Shown here: one piece after another, positions 42,599 through 52,172 of the stretch
How positions within the stretch are numbered: the stretch's first letter is position 1
Layout: every line of letters starts with the position of its first letter
Source of the DNA: Candidatus Methanogranum gryphiswaldense
GTDB lineage: Archaea > Thermoplasmatota > Thermoplasmata > Methanomassiliicoccales > Methanomethylophilaceae
DNA length: 64,000 nucleotides
NCBI GenBank assembly: GCA_019262145.1
Contig: CP076745.1
Location: 1,113,093-1,177,092 of the forward strand
Direction: 5' to 3'
The notes under the pieces: generated by a model
What the model was told of the DNA's origin: nothing
The model's input: only the letters and a program-made list of their open reading frames with translations
The model's database searches: none
Made by a program: the position numbers and the translations under genes

Positions 42599-43321
42599 TC
42601 AACACTTGCTGACCTTCAATGTCTTACGGACCAAAGCTACTATCTCCGAACCATTGGCCGAATATCCATCTGCTCCGATCTCGTCCGCCCACTGTTGACT
42701 GCAAGGCGCACCGCCGATCAATACTTTGGCCTTAAGATCCTCATTCCTGACACACTCGACGAGTTCTTTTTGAGCGACCAATGTCGTTGTCATAAGAGCC
42801 GATGCCCCGATCGCGATAGCATCTGTCTTCTTTGCTTTCTCAATGAATTCATCGGTCGTCTGGTCAGAACCGATATCGATGACATTGTACCCTGCACCGC
42901 GAAGCATGGCACAGCAGACATCCTTTCCGATTTCATGTATGTCTCCCCTGACGGACCCCATTATTATGTTGCCCATTGAAGATGTCTCACCAGCCTCCAT
43001 GTGTGGCTCTAAGATACCGATGGCCAATTCCATGGCCTTGGAGGCGGCGACCACTTGAGGAAGGAATAACTTAGCCTCATTGAACTGCTTACCGATCGTT
43101 TCCATTCCTGCACCCAGGCCGTCCCTGATTATCTCTACAGGAGGAATGTTCATTCTGATAGCTTCGTTGACTGCATCTTCAGTCAATTTCATGTTCCAAG
43201 TTTCAACTGACCTGACCAAATCTGCCATTACATCTGCCTTATTCCTCATCACTCCTCCGCCCAACGGCTCAAAAGCACAATGACTGCTCATCTGCTGCAT
43301 GTTCATACTCTTACAATTCAT
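42599..43321 (-). CDS. Orphan methyltransferase corrinoid protein (MtbC/MttC-like)
   Basis: 240 residues. The B12 motif GDIHEIGKDVCCAMLRGAG is intact, followed by IGASALMTTTLVAQ and GGAPCSQQWADEIGADGY. The start at 43321 is supported by GAGGTGA upstream and adds a Met/Cys/Gln-rich leader (MNCKSMNMQQMSSHCAF) not seen in MtbC or MttC in this window. No methyltransferase gene adjoins it. It must act with a methyltransferase encoded elsewhere or with a different donor. A palindromic operator candidate lies 80 nt upstream. Confidence 0.82.
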   Translation of the reverse strand: MNCKSMNMQQMSSHCAFEPLGGGVMRNKADVMADLVRSVETWNMKLTEDAVNEAIRMNIPPVEIIRDGLGAGMETIGKQFNEAKLFLPQVVAASKAMELAIGILEPHMEAGETSSMGNIIMGSVRGDIHEIGKDVCCAMLRGAGYNVIDIGSDQTTDEFIEKAKKTDAIAIGASALMTTTLVAQKELVECVRNEDLKAKVLIGGAPCSQQWADEIGADGYSANGSEIVALVRKTLKVSKC

Positions 43322-43400
43322 CGAAGTCACCTCTCTCAATTTATTTTCCATCCCGAGATCTAATTTTGTCATGATCGGATATGCACCCAATTCGTGATTG

Positions 43401-43433
43401 ATTAGACGAATGTCTAATACTATATATATATTT
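43401..43433 (-). promoter_or_regulatory. TATA box and perfect palindrome upstream of the orphan corrinoid gene
   Basis: The 312-nt gap 43322-43633 is divergent and AT-rich. ATTAGAC (43401-43407) / GTCTAAT (43412-43418) is a perfect inverted repeat with a 4-nt spacer. An uninterrupted TA-rich TATA-like tract (43420-43433) lies directly on its upstream side for the minus-strand gene. The palindrome would cover the transcription start, as for a repressor site. The dys side has another TATA-like stretch near 43490-43505 and nothing else recognisable. Confidence 0.5.
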
Positions 43434-43633
43434 TTGAGTAAATGTCAAAAATTGTTGATTATTTTAGTTAATACCTCGTAAAAAATTAACATAATATATA
43501 CATATGTACAGTAAGAAATCAAAAAATCCAACGACTGATTTTCAAAACAGGACCGAGTTACAATATATTCGTAGCAGGCGAATTGTATATAATGGAGGAA
43601 GACTTGGATAGGCCTATACAGAGTTGACTCTAC

Positions 43634-44584
43634 ATGGCCAAGGCAAAATTAGAGCTTATACCAGTTGAAGATATCAAAGTAAGCAAAGGAATGACTGTCG
43701 ACGATATGCTGAAAGCAATGGGGCACGCAGGCGGATTCACAGCCCAAAAACTTGCTGATGCAACAGATATCGCTGAATCGATGATTAAACAAAAGGATTG
43801 TTTGAAGATACTTTCATTCCCTGCATGCATTATGGCTACAGGTACTCGCGGCGTGATCGTTGACATGGTGAAAAACCACATGGTCGATCTTATCATCACA
43901 ACGTGCGGGACTCTCGATCACGACCTGTCTAGAACCTTCGCCAACTATTACAAAGGCGACTTTATGATGGATGACGCAATGCTGAGAGATGAATACGAGA
44001 TAAGTAGACTTGGAAATGTCCTTGTACCTGATTCTTGTTATGGGTTGGTCCTTGAAGATAACCTTCTGCCGATGTTCGATGAGATATTCAAAGACACTAC
44101 TTCACTCACGACCCATGAGATCATCGATCAGGTCGGATCAAGACTCAATAACGAAGACAGTCTGCTGTATCAGTGTCACAAGAACAAGATACCAATTGTT
44201 GTCCCTGGTATAACCGACGGATCGTTCGGATGCCAATTATGGATGTATTATCAATTCCACAGAAAACTTAGAATCGATCTCTTCGGCGACGAACAAATGC
44301 TGAGCGAGATGACCAATGAAGCAAAGAACACCGGAGCGATCATAATCGGTGGTGGCATTTCCAAACATCACGTAATCTGGTGGAATCAATTCCGTGGCGG
44401 ACTTGATTACTGCATTTACCTAACCACAGCAGAGGAATATGATGGTTCCTTGTCAGGAGCACGCATAAGGGAAGCGGTCTCTTGGGGCAAAGTAAAAGAA
44501 GATGCTAAGAAGATGACCGTAGAGGGAGATGCAACAATAACTCTCCCGCTGATATATGCAGGACTGGCCAACAGACTCCTGTAA
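43634..44584 (+). CDS. dys: Deoxyhypusine synthase
   Basis: 316-residue NAD-dependent enzyme that transfers the aminobutyl group of spermidine to a lysine of aIF5A. The C-terminal SGARIREAVSWGKV holds the catalytic lysine (as in the GARPDEAVSWGK of characterised enzymes). Other family blocks are TTCGTLDHDLSRTFANYY and VPGITDGSFGCQLWMYYQ. Length is normal for an archaeal DHS. A divergent dehydrogenase gene starts 11 nt downstream in the same unit. Confidence 0.88.
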   Translation: MAKAKLELIPVEDIKVSKGMTVDDMLKAMGHAGGFTAQKLADATDIAESMIKQKDCLKILSFPACIMATGTRGVIVDMVKNHMVDLIITTCGTLDHDLSRTFANYYKGDFMMDDAMLRDEYEISRLGNVLVPDSCYGLVLEDNLLPMFDEIFKDTTSLTTHEIIDQVGSRLNNEDSLLYQCHKNKIPIVVPGITDGSFGCQLWMYYQFHRKLRIDLFGDEQMLSEMTNEAKNTGAIIIGGGISKHHVIWWNQFRGGLDYCIYLTTAEEYDGSLSGARIREAVSWGKVKEDAKKMTVEGDATITLPLIYAGLANRLL

Positions 44585-44595
44585 GGGAAATTCAT

Positions 44596-45594
44596 ATGGC
44601 GAAGAGGATCTTAGCTCTCCCCGGTGACGGAGCCGGACCAGAATTGATATCGTCTGCAACATCGGTGATCGGTGCTGCAACGCAGGAAGTAGACATAGTC
44701 TTCGGAGATATCGGAACAGCTGCGTACAAAAAAACAGAACGTTACCTCCCTCAGGAAACCATGGACCTTGCTGTTGAGTCTGATGCTATCATCGCCGGAG
44801 AAGTAACGAAAAGACCTAACGATATCAGGTATCGCGACCCGTTAAAGGTCCTCAAGAAACAACTTAATCTTTATGCCATCATGAGAAAATTCTATCCACT
44901 TTGCGACCGCATAGGAACGAAGGGCGTAGACCTCATGATCATGACAGGCAATCCTGATTCCTTGCTGAATATCATTGAAAAGGAAAATCTGGACGGTGTG
45001 GTCGCTGAAAAATTCATTTCCAGTGATAATTGCAAAAATCTTTTCAAACTGACAATGAAGATGGCAGAGATCAAAGGCAGACACAATATAATGTGTGCAC
45101 ACATGTCAGAAATGTTCCCTTTCTCAGATGGGATGTTCGTAGACCTCTTTTACAAGGAATTGGCAGCATCAGAATTCATATTGAACGATGAACATGTAGA
45201 CAGCATAGCATCGAAATTGATTTTAGATCCAGCATCTTTGGATGTACTGGTCTGCACAGATATCTATGGAACCACTCTTGCAGGTATCGCCGCAGGACTC
45301 GTTGGCGGTGCACACCTCACACCTGTGGGCAGCATAGGTAACACCCAGGGAATGTTCGAACCGATGCGCAGACCTGCACTCGATACGGTCGGTGGTATTG
45401 TCAATCCGACATCGGCCATTCTTTCAGGGGCCATGGCCATGGATCAGATAGGTATGCCGCGCATAGGTGAGAATATTAGGATCGCGGTAAGGACTGTCTA
45501 CAAAAATGGTGATGTAACACCAGATGTAGGCGGAAAATCAACCGCCAAAGAATTTACCGATAGCGTGATCAAGGTTCTGAAGAATAATTCTTGA
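44596..45594 (+). CDS. Divergent isocitrate/isopropylmalate dehydrogenase-family protein
   Basis: 332 residues with the beta-decarboxylating dehydrogenase fold: ALPGDGAGPELISSATSVIG at the start, RYRDPLKVLKKQLNLYAIMR (substrate region), LVCTDIYGTTLAGIAAGLVG (metal Asp) and a G-S-I-G-N region before the NAD site. The usual ENTEG motif is degenerate (GNPDSLLN), so it may not be a standard isocitrate, isopropylmalate or homoisocitrate dehydrogenase. Its substrate is uncertain. It lies in one unit with dys. Confidence 0.72.
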   Translation: MAKRILALPGDGAGPELISSATSVIGAATQEVDIVFGDIGTAAYKKTERYLPQETMDLAVESDAIIAGEVTKRPNDIRYRDPLKVLKKQLNLYAIMRKFYPLCDRIGTKGVDLMIMTGNPDSLLNIIEKENLDGVVAEKFISSDNCKNLFKLTMKMAEIKGRHNIMCAHMSEMFPFSDGMFVDLFYKELAASEFILNDEHVDSIASKLILDPASLDVLVCTDIYGTTLAGIAAGLVGGAHLTPVGSIGNTQGMFEPMRRPALDTVGGIVNPTSAILSGAMAMDQIGMPRIGENIRIAVRTVYKNGDVTPDVGGKSTAKEFTDSVIKVLKNNS

Positions 45595-45697
45595 CCTATC
45601 AAATAGAAAACATTATTTAGGGAAAGACCTAACGGCGTTTTAATGAAATGGAAGCAGGCATGCAAGACAGCAGCAGTGATCCATCAGGTGATCGTGA

Positions 45698-47638
45698 TTG
45701 ATACAACCTGAATTATACATATGTGTGCTTTTTATTCCTGCGGTCATCGGCGCCGCGATTTCTTTGATACCTTCAAAATCAAAGATCGTTAAAACTTTAA
45801 GCATGATATTCTGCGCCATCTCTTGTATCGCAGGTATAGCTGCATTCTTCGTAGCCAGCGAGCTTTCCTCTACCATTTACGTATTCAAACTGCAATCTCT
45901 TCTCGGAGTGTACAGCATTCAGTTCGATCAACTTTCTGCTTTGACCATTAGCTTCTCATCTTTGGTATATTTAATGGTCCTCATACACATGTGGAGATCT
46001 GGAACATCATACACCAACAAAATGTTCGGATTGGTCTGTATACTTTTCATTGCCTGTTCTGTAGCCATGTGCGCGAACAGCATCATACTCCTGATGATAT
46101 CCTGGGAATTAGTCACTCTGACAACCTTCCTCATGACCAAAGGAGCAGATGAGAATTTCAGATGGAAATACTTCGTCATCACTCATTTCGGTGGACTCAT
46201 TATAATGTCCGTATTTGCTGCAATGTGGTACGTATCTGGAACCGAAATACTATCAGATATGAGCATAGGACCTCTTGTAGGTTCCATGACCTCCGCCGTC
46301 ATGATACTTTTACTCTTCATAGGATTCGGTACAAAACTGGGACTCATGCCTTTCCATGCATGGATGCCAGATCTATACAATTCCGCGCCAGTGCATTCGG
46401 TCGCATTCCTTTCTACAGTCTGCTCCAATGTCGCCATACTGCTTCTGATCAAGAGCTCGTTCCTTTGGATAGGGATACCAGATAACATCACGATGATGTT
46501 CATGATACTCCTTCTTGCTTCGGTAGGTGCCATATGGGGGGCAATGGAATCACTCATACAAACAGAACCAAGACGCATACTGGCATATTCAAGTATGGAA
46601 AATATGTCCATGGTCATCCTTTGTCTTTCCATGGGAATGATATTCGCAGTAACCGACTTCGACAAGAATCTCCTTCCATTGATACTCGTTGCGGCGATAC
46701 TGCATACGATCAACCACTCTTTCTTCAAATCATTGATGTTGCTGAATGTGGGCACCATAGAAAATTCGACCGGAGAACACTCCATCAACCGTATGGGCGG
46801 ACTTGCAAAATTCATGCCGTTGCTTTCAGTGTTCGCACTTGTAGGTACCCTTTCGATGGCCGCCATACCTCCTCTTAACGGATTCGTAAGCGAATGGCTA
46901 ATGATCAAGACCGTCGTAACTGCAGGAACAGGCGAATCGATATTGAATATCGTACTGCCGCTCATAATAGCAGTACTTGGTGTTTGTGGAACTATGGCCG
47001 CAGTATCATATGCCAGACTTTATGGTTTTATATTCCTGGGACGCCCCCGTTCTGAAAGTATGAAGAACGCGAAAAAAATGGACAAGGTCACGGCCCTTCC
47101 TCTGTTCATCTTGTCTGGTGCATGCATATTACTAGGTGTATTCGCAATGCCTGTCATATACGCTATAATAAACAGCATCTGTAGCACATTGGGTATAGAA
47201 TATACCACAGGCAGTATTGTATCAGATGCGCTCAAACCAATAATGATCGCGGTGATACTTGCATCGATATGCATAATCCTATACCTATCGTTCAGATTAC
47301 TGAAGAAAAATAAGAGAAAAACACCAACATGGGATTGCGGTATAGAACTTGACCAAAACATGCAATACTCCTCCGAAGGATTCACCCAGCCTCTCGTAAA
47401 AGTATTTCATCCGATATATGGCGACGAGAGCGAGATAAAAGATGTCATTGGAGGAATGGATACATTCAAGATCAGCTTCTTAGAGCCTTTCTCATACTAC
47501 ATACTCAGACCGATAGGAAGATCCGTAGAATGGCTTTCCCTCAAGGTCGGAAAGATACAGACCGGTAACATCCAATCATATCTGGCATATCTAATGATCA
47601 CTCTTCTCATAATTCTATTGGGGGTCAGATTCTTTTGA
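45698..47638 (+). CDS. Ehr-type complex antiporter-like subunit (HyfB/NuoL family)
   Basis: 646-residue membrane protein with about 16 helices, homologous to Mrp/NuoL-type subunits of hydrogenase 4. The proton-channel lysine/glutamate helices are seen in WELVTLTTFLMTKGADENF and the FGTKLGLMPFHAWMPDLY loop. The start is a TTG at 45698 in a TTGA overlap with a small upstream ORF and with AGGTGATC as ribosome site. It heads a six-gene operon of overlapping genes. It probably pumps H+ or Na+. Confidence 0.88.
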   Translation: MIQPELYICVLFIPAVIGAAISLIPSKSKIVKTLSMIFCAISCIAGIAAFFVASELSSTIYVFKLQSLLGVYSIQFDQLSALTISFSSLVYLMVLIHMWRSGTSYTNKMFGLVCILFIACSVAMCANSIILLMISWELVTLTTFLMTKGADENFRWKYFVITHFGGLIIMSVFAAMWYVSGTEILSDMSIGPLVGSMTSAVMILLLFIGFGTKLGLMPFHAWMPDLYNSAPVHSVAFLSTVCSNVAILLLIKSSFLWIGIPDNITMMFMILLLASVGAIWGAMESLIQTEPRRILAYSSMENMSMVILCLSMGMIFAVTDFDKNLLPLILVAAILHTINHSFFKSLMLLNVGTIENSTGEHSINRMGGLAKFMPLLSVFALVGTLSMAAIPPLNGFVSEWLMIKTVVTAGTGESILNIVLPLIIAVLGVCGTMAAVSYARLYGFIFLGRPRSESMKNAKKMDKVTALPLFILSGACILLGVFAMPVIYAIINSICSTLGIEYTTGSIVSDALKPIMIAVILASICIILYLSFRLLKKNKRKTPTWDCGIELDQNMQYSSEGFTQPLVKVFHPIYGDESEIKDVIGGMDTFKISFLEPFSYYILRPIGRSVEWLSLKVGKIQTGNIQSYLAYLMITLLIILLGVRFF

Positions 47639-48573
47639 TGGAATTCATTGTTACAGCTTTGCAGGCGATATTCCTCATCGCAATATCCCCGCTGATAACG
47701 GGAATTATAAGGAAATTCAAAGCCTGGATGCAACACCGCGAAGGGTCTGATATATTCCAGCCATACAGGGACCTCATTAAATTGTTCAAAAAAGATGAGA
47801 CCATCTCTGAAAGTACGACTTGGTTGTTCCGTTTCATACCTTACATCTGCTTCTCAGCTATGACATTTTTGGCATTCATGGTCCCTGTATTCTTTGTAGA
47901 GATATTGGCACCATTTGATGACCTAATAACCATGGTATACCTTTTCACAATGTACAGATTCTGCATGGTCTTGGGAGGGCTGGAAGGAGGCTCTGTATTC
48001 GGAGGAATGGGAAGTAGCAGGGAAATGATGATGTCCGTACTTATCGAACCGGCACTTTTACTTTCTCTGATGACCGTATGCGTCCTCAGTGGGGCTGGTA
48101 CCGATATAAGCAACGTACCAACACTTCTGATGTCTATGGGGATTTTAGCATTCTGCCCGGCACTTTTACTCGCCGCTGCATCTTTCATAATAACCCTTGC
48201 TGCAGAGAATGCAAGGATCCCGTTCGATAACCCCGCAACACATCTCGAACTTACAATGGTGCATGAAGGAATGCTCCTTGAATATTCGGGAAGGAGCCTG
48301 GCACTTATGGAACTCTCTTCGATGATGAGGCTCACAATATTCATGACAATGTTGGGTACCCTGTTCCTGCCTTGGGGCATATCTATAACCACACAACCAC
48401 TGGACCTTGTTGTAGGTCTTGTCACAATAGTGGCCAAACTTGTGATATTCTCATTTGCATTGGCCCTACTGGAATGCTCTTCGACCAAATTCAGACTGTT
48501 CAAAGCACCGAACCTTCTGACAGCATCGTTCGTAATTGCGTTGCTGGCAATAATTTCGCTGTATATACTGTGA
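47638..48573 (+). CDS. Ehr-type complex subunit HyfC/HycD (NuoH family)
   Basis: 311-residue membrane subunit with eight helices. The NuoH-type loop RIPFDNPATHLELTMVHEGM followed by EYSGRSLALME is conserved and connects the membrane arm to the hydrophilic module. Its ATG overlaps the previous stop (TGATG). Confidence 0.88.
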   Translation: MEFIVTALQAIFLIAISPLITGIIRKFKAWMQHREGSDIFQPYRDLIKLFKKDETISESTTWLFRFIPYICFSAMTFLAFMVPVFFVEILAPFDDLITMVYLFTMYRFCMVLGGLEGGSVFGGMGSSREMMMSVLIEPALLLSLMTVCVLSGAGTDISNVPTLLMSMGILAFCPALLLAAASFIITLAAENARIPFDNPATHLELTMVHEGMLLEYSGRSLALMELSSMMRLTIFMTMLGTLFLPWGISITTQPLDLVVGLVTIVAKLVIFSFALALLECSSTKFRLFKAPNLLTASFVIALLAIISLYIL

Positions 48574-48582
48574 GGGAAAAAA

Positions 48583-49242
48583 ATGGATCCGACACTCTAC
48601 GAGAATCTTATCGATATCTGTGCAATATGCATGCTTGTAATATCGGTCATGGCAATAGCATCCACGCACATGAAGAAACTTGTACAGTTCTTCGCTGTCC
48701 ACTCTCTTTTCCTATCCATATTGGCATTCGTTGTCGCATACTATACTGGAAACTATCACATCTACATCATATTCGTACTGACACTTGTACTGAAGGTATT
48801 CCTTATCCCAAAATTCCTTGACTACACAATAGAAAAGATAAACATGGAAAAGGAAGTGAAATCCCAGATCGGCATTCCGGGAAGCCTACTGGTATGTTTG
48901 GTTCTGGTATTTATCGGATATCTTGTAGCCGATCCCATGCTAGACTCCCTTTCAACAGTTGGAAGAAATTGCTTTGCCATATCACTGTCAATAATCTTCA
49001 TTGGAATGTTCATGATGGTTTCCCGCAGAAATGCACTTACAGAATCGATTGGACTTCTGTTGATGGAGAACGGACTTTTCTTAGGAGCGATGACAATATC
49101 CTATGGTATGCCACTCATTGTCGAATTCGGAGTATTCTTCGATGTCATTATAGCGGTCGTAATAATCGGGATATTCGCATACAGGATCAATCGTACTTTC
49201 AACTCCATTGACACATCATTCATGAGGAGGCTGAAAGATTGA
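48583..49242 (+). CDS. Ehr-type complex subunit HyfE (NuoK-like)
   Basis: 219-residue membrane protein with six helices. The C-terminal half LLLMENGLFLGAMTISYGMP has the NuoK-like buried glutamate. It is the third gene of the operon, starting 9 nt after HyfC, and its stop overlaps the next start. Confidence 0.85.
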   Translation: MDPTLYENLIDICAICMLVISVMAIASTHMKKLVQFFAVHSLFLSILAFVVAYYTGNYHIYIIFVLTLVLKVFLIPKFLDYTIEKINMEKEVKSQIGIPGSLLVCLVLVFIGYLVADPMLDSLSTVGRNCFAISLSIIFIGMFMMVSRRNALTESIGLLLMENGLFLGAMTISYGMPLIVEFGVFFDVIIAVVIIGIFAYRINRTFNSIDTSFMRRLKD

Positions 49243-50708
49243 GCTATGAAATAGAAGCCATCCTCCTGATACCTCTACTGGCAGCGATACTATGCGGTAT
49301 CGCCCCCAAAGAACGCTTCATATCATGGGTATCAATAATCCTCTCAGCAGCCGATATGATCATTACAATCGTGATATGCGGCCCTATATTCCTAGACGGG
49401 ACCACCATACAATACAGTATATGGTACGTTGATGGTCTTTCAGCAATCTTCCTAATGGTAACATCCACCGTGGCATTCATGGTGTCGATGTATTCCCATG
49501 GCTATCTCGGGTTTGAAAGAGAAGAGAAAAAACTGACCATGAAGTCTGAAAAACTCTACTATCTCTGCCTGAATCTTTTTGTCGCTGCCATGCTTGCGGT
49601 GTTCACCGTCTCATCTGTAGGCATAATATGGATCATCATCGAAGCAACCACCTTGATATCGACATTCCTTGTAGGATTCTATCGTGACGAACAATCAACA
49701 GAAGCCTCCTGGAAATATCTGATAATCTGTTCTGTGGGCATAACACTCGCACTTGTGGGTATCTCGCTGGTATACGCATCCGCGGTCGGTGTGATAGGAG
49801 ATGAGTCATCTGCACTCGATTGGCCTGTGCTGGTATCTGTGGCCTCTCAGTTGGATCCTGTATTATTGAAAACGGCCATGGTGATGATAATAGTTGGATT
49901 CGGCACAAAAGCAGGATTCGCACCAATGCATACCTGGTTGCCCGATGCACACAGTCAAGCACCGACACCGATAAGCGCGTTATTGTCAGCAACATTGCTG
50001 AACTGTGCACTCTTTAGCATTTTGAGATTCTACATCATCTCTGAAATTGCGATACCTGGATTTGCATCGACGCTCTTACTTATTTTCGGATTTGTATCAT
50101 TATTCATTGCAGCTATGTTCATACTAAATTCCAAAGACATGAAACGCATGCTGGCATATTCAAGTATAGAACATATAGGATTGATATCTATCGGATTCGG
50201 CATCGGGACCTCTGCATCGATATTCGCAGCATTGTTCATGGTCGTGGCGCACTCTCTTACAAAGCCAATATTATTTTTCTGCGCAGGGAATATATTGCAA
50301 GAATACAAGACAAAAGACATGACTTTGATCCGCGGACTGAACAAAAATATGCCTTTTACTGCGATCATGCTGTCCATAAGTACTCTGGCAATAGTCGGTA
50401 TGCCTCCATTTGCAGTGTTCATAGGTGAATTCGCATTATTATTATCAATGATGGGTGCAGGCATGTGGTTCCTTGCAATTTTGATGGTCATACTTTTGAT
50501 AATCATATTTGCTGGTTTTACACTACATATATACCCTATGCTGACCGGAGAAACGGATAAAAAAACACATGACCCCAAAGGTCTGATACGCGCTGCACCG
50601 TTTGTCATTCTCACAACAGCCATTGTAATCTTTGGACTCTTTGTTCCAGAAAGTGTAACAAGTGGATTCAACATGGTGGCAGAAAACATATTCGAAGGTG
50701 TGATCTGA
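49239..50708 (+). CDS. Ehr-type complex antiporter-like subunit HyfF (NuoM/N family)
   Basis: 489-residue, about 14-helix subunit. The channel glutamate helix (WIIIEATTLISTFLVGFYRD) and the FGTKAGFAPMHTWLPDAHSQ loop match NuoN/HyfF. The start is TTG at 49239, overlapping the HyfE stop (TTGA), with AGGAGG eight bases upstream. A second antiporter-like subunit besides HyfB makes this hydrogenase 4-like rather than Ech-like. Confidence 0.88.
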   Translation: MSYEIEAILLIPLLAAILCGIAPKERFISWVSIILSAADMIITIVICGPIFLDGTTIQYSIWYVDGLSAIFLMVTSTVAFMVSMYSHGYLGFEREEKKLTMKSEKLYYLCLNLFVAAMLAVFTVSSVGIIWIIIEATTLISTFLVGFYRDEQSTEASWKYLIICSVGITLALVGISLVYASAVGVIGDESSALDWPVLVSVASQLDPVLLKTAMVMIIVGFGTKAGFAPMHTWLPDAHSQAPTPISALLSATLLNCALFSILRFYIISEIAIPGFASTLLLIFGFVSLFIAAMFILNSKDMKRMLAYSSIEHIGLISIGFGIGTSASIFAALFMVVAHSLTKPILFFCAGNILQEYKTKDMTLIRGLNKNMPFTAIMLSISTLAIVGMPPFAVFIGEFALLLSMMGAGMWFLAILMVILLIIIFAGFTLHIYPMLTGETDKKTHDPKGLIRAAPFVILTTAIVIFGLFVPESVTSGFNMVAENIFEGVI

Positions 50709-52165
50709 TGGAAGATGTGGACGTCCAAATAAACGATCTTAGCAATGAGATCTACAACATGATGCTGAACGGTTTTGGACTTGTCTGCATGTACGCCACA
50801 GAAAAAGAAAGTGAACAACGCTCGATACAGACCATTCTCAGAAAAGGAGGAAATGTTGTACATATGACGACAATCCTAAAATCTGATAGCTATTCTGCTT
50901 TATCTCTTGGTATCCCTCAGATCAGACCATATGAACGTGAGATGCAAGAGATGAGCGGACTCGACCCCATAGGCCTTAAAAACCATCACGGACCTCAGAG
51001 ACTCCAATGGGGTTACGTGAATGCACATCCTCTCCAAAAAGAACCGCTTCCAAATGAAAGATGTGCCTGTCCGATACCTGGTAACAGAATGTCTGGGGAC
51101 GGTGTGTTCGAAATACCCGTCGGACCGGTCCATGCGGGAATAATAGAACCTGGACACTTTAGATTCTCGGTCGCTGGAGAACCTATATTGAAAATGAGGA
51201 CCCATCTAGGATACACATATCGCGGTATCGAAAAACTGATGGAATCCTCGGCATCAGTGGATCGCACCAGAATGGTAGAACGGGTTTCCGGAGACACCTG
51301 TGTCGCCAACGCTTTGGCATATGCACATGCCATGGAAGGCGATGCAGAGATCCCCTACCGCGCAAAACTTTTAAGGACCATATTCGCAGAACTTGAAAGG
51401 ATATATTGTCATTTCGGAGATATCGGAGGAATGGCCTTGGATACTGGATTCTCGGTACCTGCTGCGTATGGTGCAGGACTGAAGGAAAAGGTCCTAAGAC
51501 TTAACGAACACATCGGCGGTCATAGATTCCTAATGGGAACAATAGTGCCCGGAGGAGTTCGCAGGGACATAACGAACGAAAGTTTAGAAGCAATAGAAAA
51601 CCGTATTCTCAAAATAAGTTTTGATATAGAGGATCTCATGGATATGCTCACAAACTCTTCTTTCTTCCTGGATCGCGCTGAAACCACAGGTATACTCACT
51701 CATGATGATGCTTTGAAATATCGTGCACTTGGACCATCTGCCAGAGCGAGTGGCGTCAAGACAGATGTAAGAAAAGAGGTACCGTATGATGCCTACAAGG
51801 ACATAGGCATGAGGATAATCTCCCATGATTCCGGTGATGTTTATTCCAGGTTATTGGTAAAAGCAGGAGAGATCGTTGAATCGACCAGTATAATAAACCA
51901 ATGTTTGGACAAAATGGAAGATGGCCCTCTCAGAACAAAAATAAGAATAAAAGATGGATTCGGCCTTGGTCTTGTGGAAGCTCCGAGAGGAGAGCTCGTT
52001 CATGCCGTGAATATCATCAACGGAAAGATCTGGAGATACAGGATCAGAGACCCCTCGTTCATAAACTGGCTTGCACTTGAGATCTCATTACCAGGAAACA
52101 TAATTCCTGATTTCCCGCTTATAAATAAAAGCTTCAATCTTTCCTACAGCGGAAATGACCTATGA
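50708..52165 (+). CDS. Ehr-type large subunit (HyfG/NuoC-D family) lacking NiFe cysteines
   Basis: 485 residues: an N-terminal NuoC/HycE-like part (about 1-125) and a NiFe large-subunit part. PVGPVHAGIIEPGHFRF is conserved. The N-terminal metal motif reads ERVSGDTC (191-198), with Ser and a displaced Cys in place of the RxCGxC pair. The C-terminal motif reads DPSFINW (448-454) instead of DPCxxC. So the four Ni ligands are largely lost and it is not expected to make or use H2. It belongs to the energy-converting-hydrogenase-related (Ehr) group; the electron acceptor is unknown. Confidence 0.9.
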   Translation: MEDVDVQINDLSNEIYNMMLNGFGLVCMYATEKESEQRSIQTILRKGGNVVHMTTILKSDSYSALSLGIPQIRPYEREMQEMSGLDPIGLKNHHGPQRLQWGYVNAHPLQKEPLPNERCACPIPGNRMSGDGVFEIPVGPVHAGIIEPGHFRFSVAGEPILKMRTHLGYTYRGIEKLMESSASVDRTRMVERVSGDTCVANALAYAHAMEGDAEIPYRAKLLRTIFAELERIYCHFGDIGGMALDTGFSVPAAYGAGLKEKVLRLNEHIGGHRFLMGTIVPGGVRRDITNESLEAIENRILKISFDIEDLMDMLTNSSFFLDRAETTGILTHDDALKYRALGPSARASGVKTDVRKEVPYDAYKDIGMRIISHDSGDVYSRLLVKAGEIVESTSIINQCLDKMEDGPLRTKIRIKDGFGLGLVEAPRGELVHAVNIINGKIWRYRIRDPSFINWLALEISLPGNIIPDFPLINKSFNLSYSGNDL

Positions 52166-52172
52166 GGTTACC

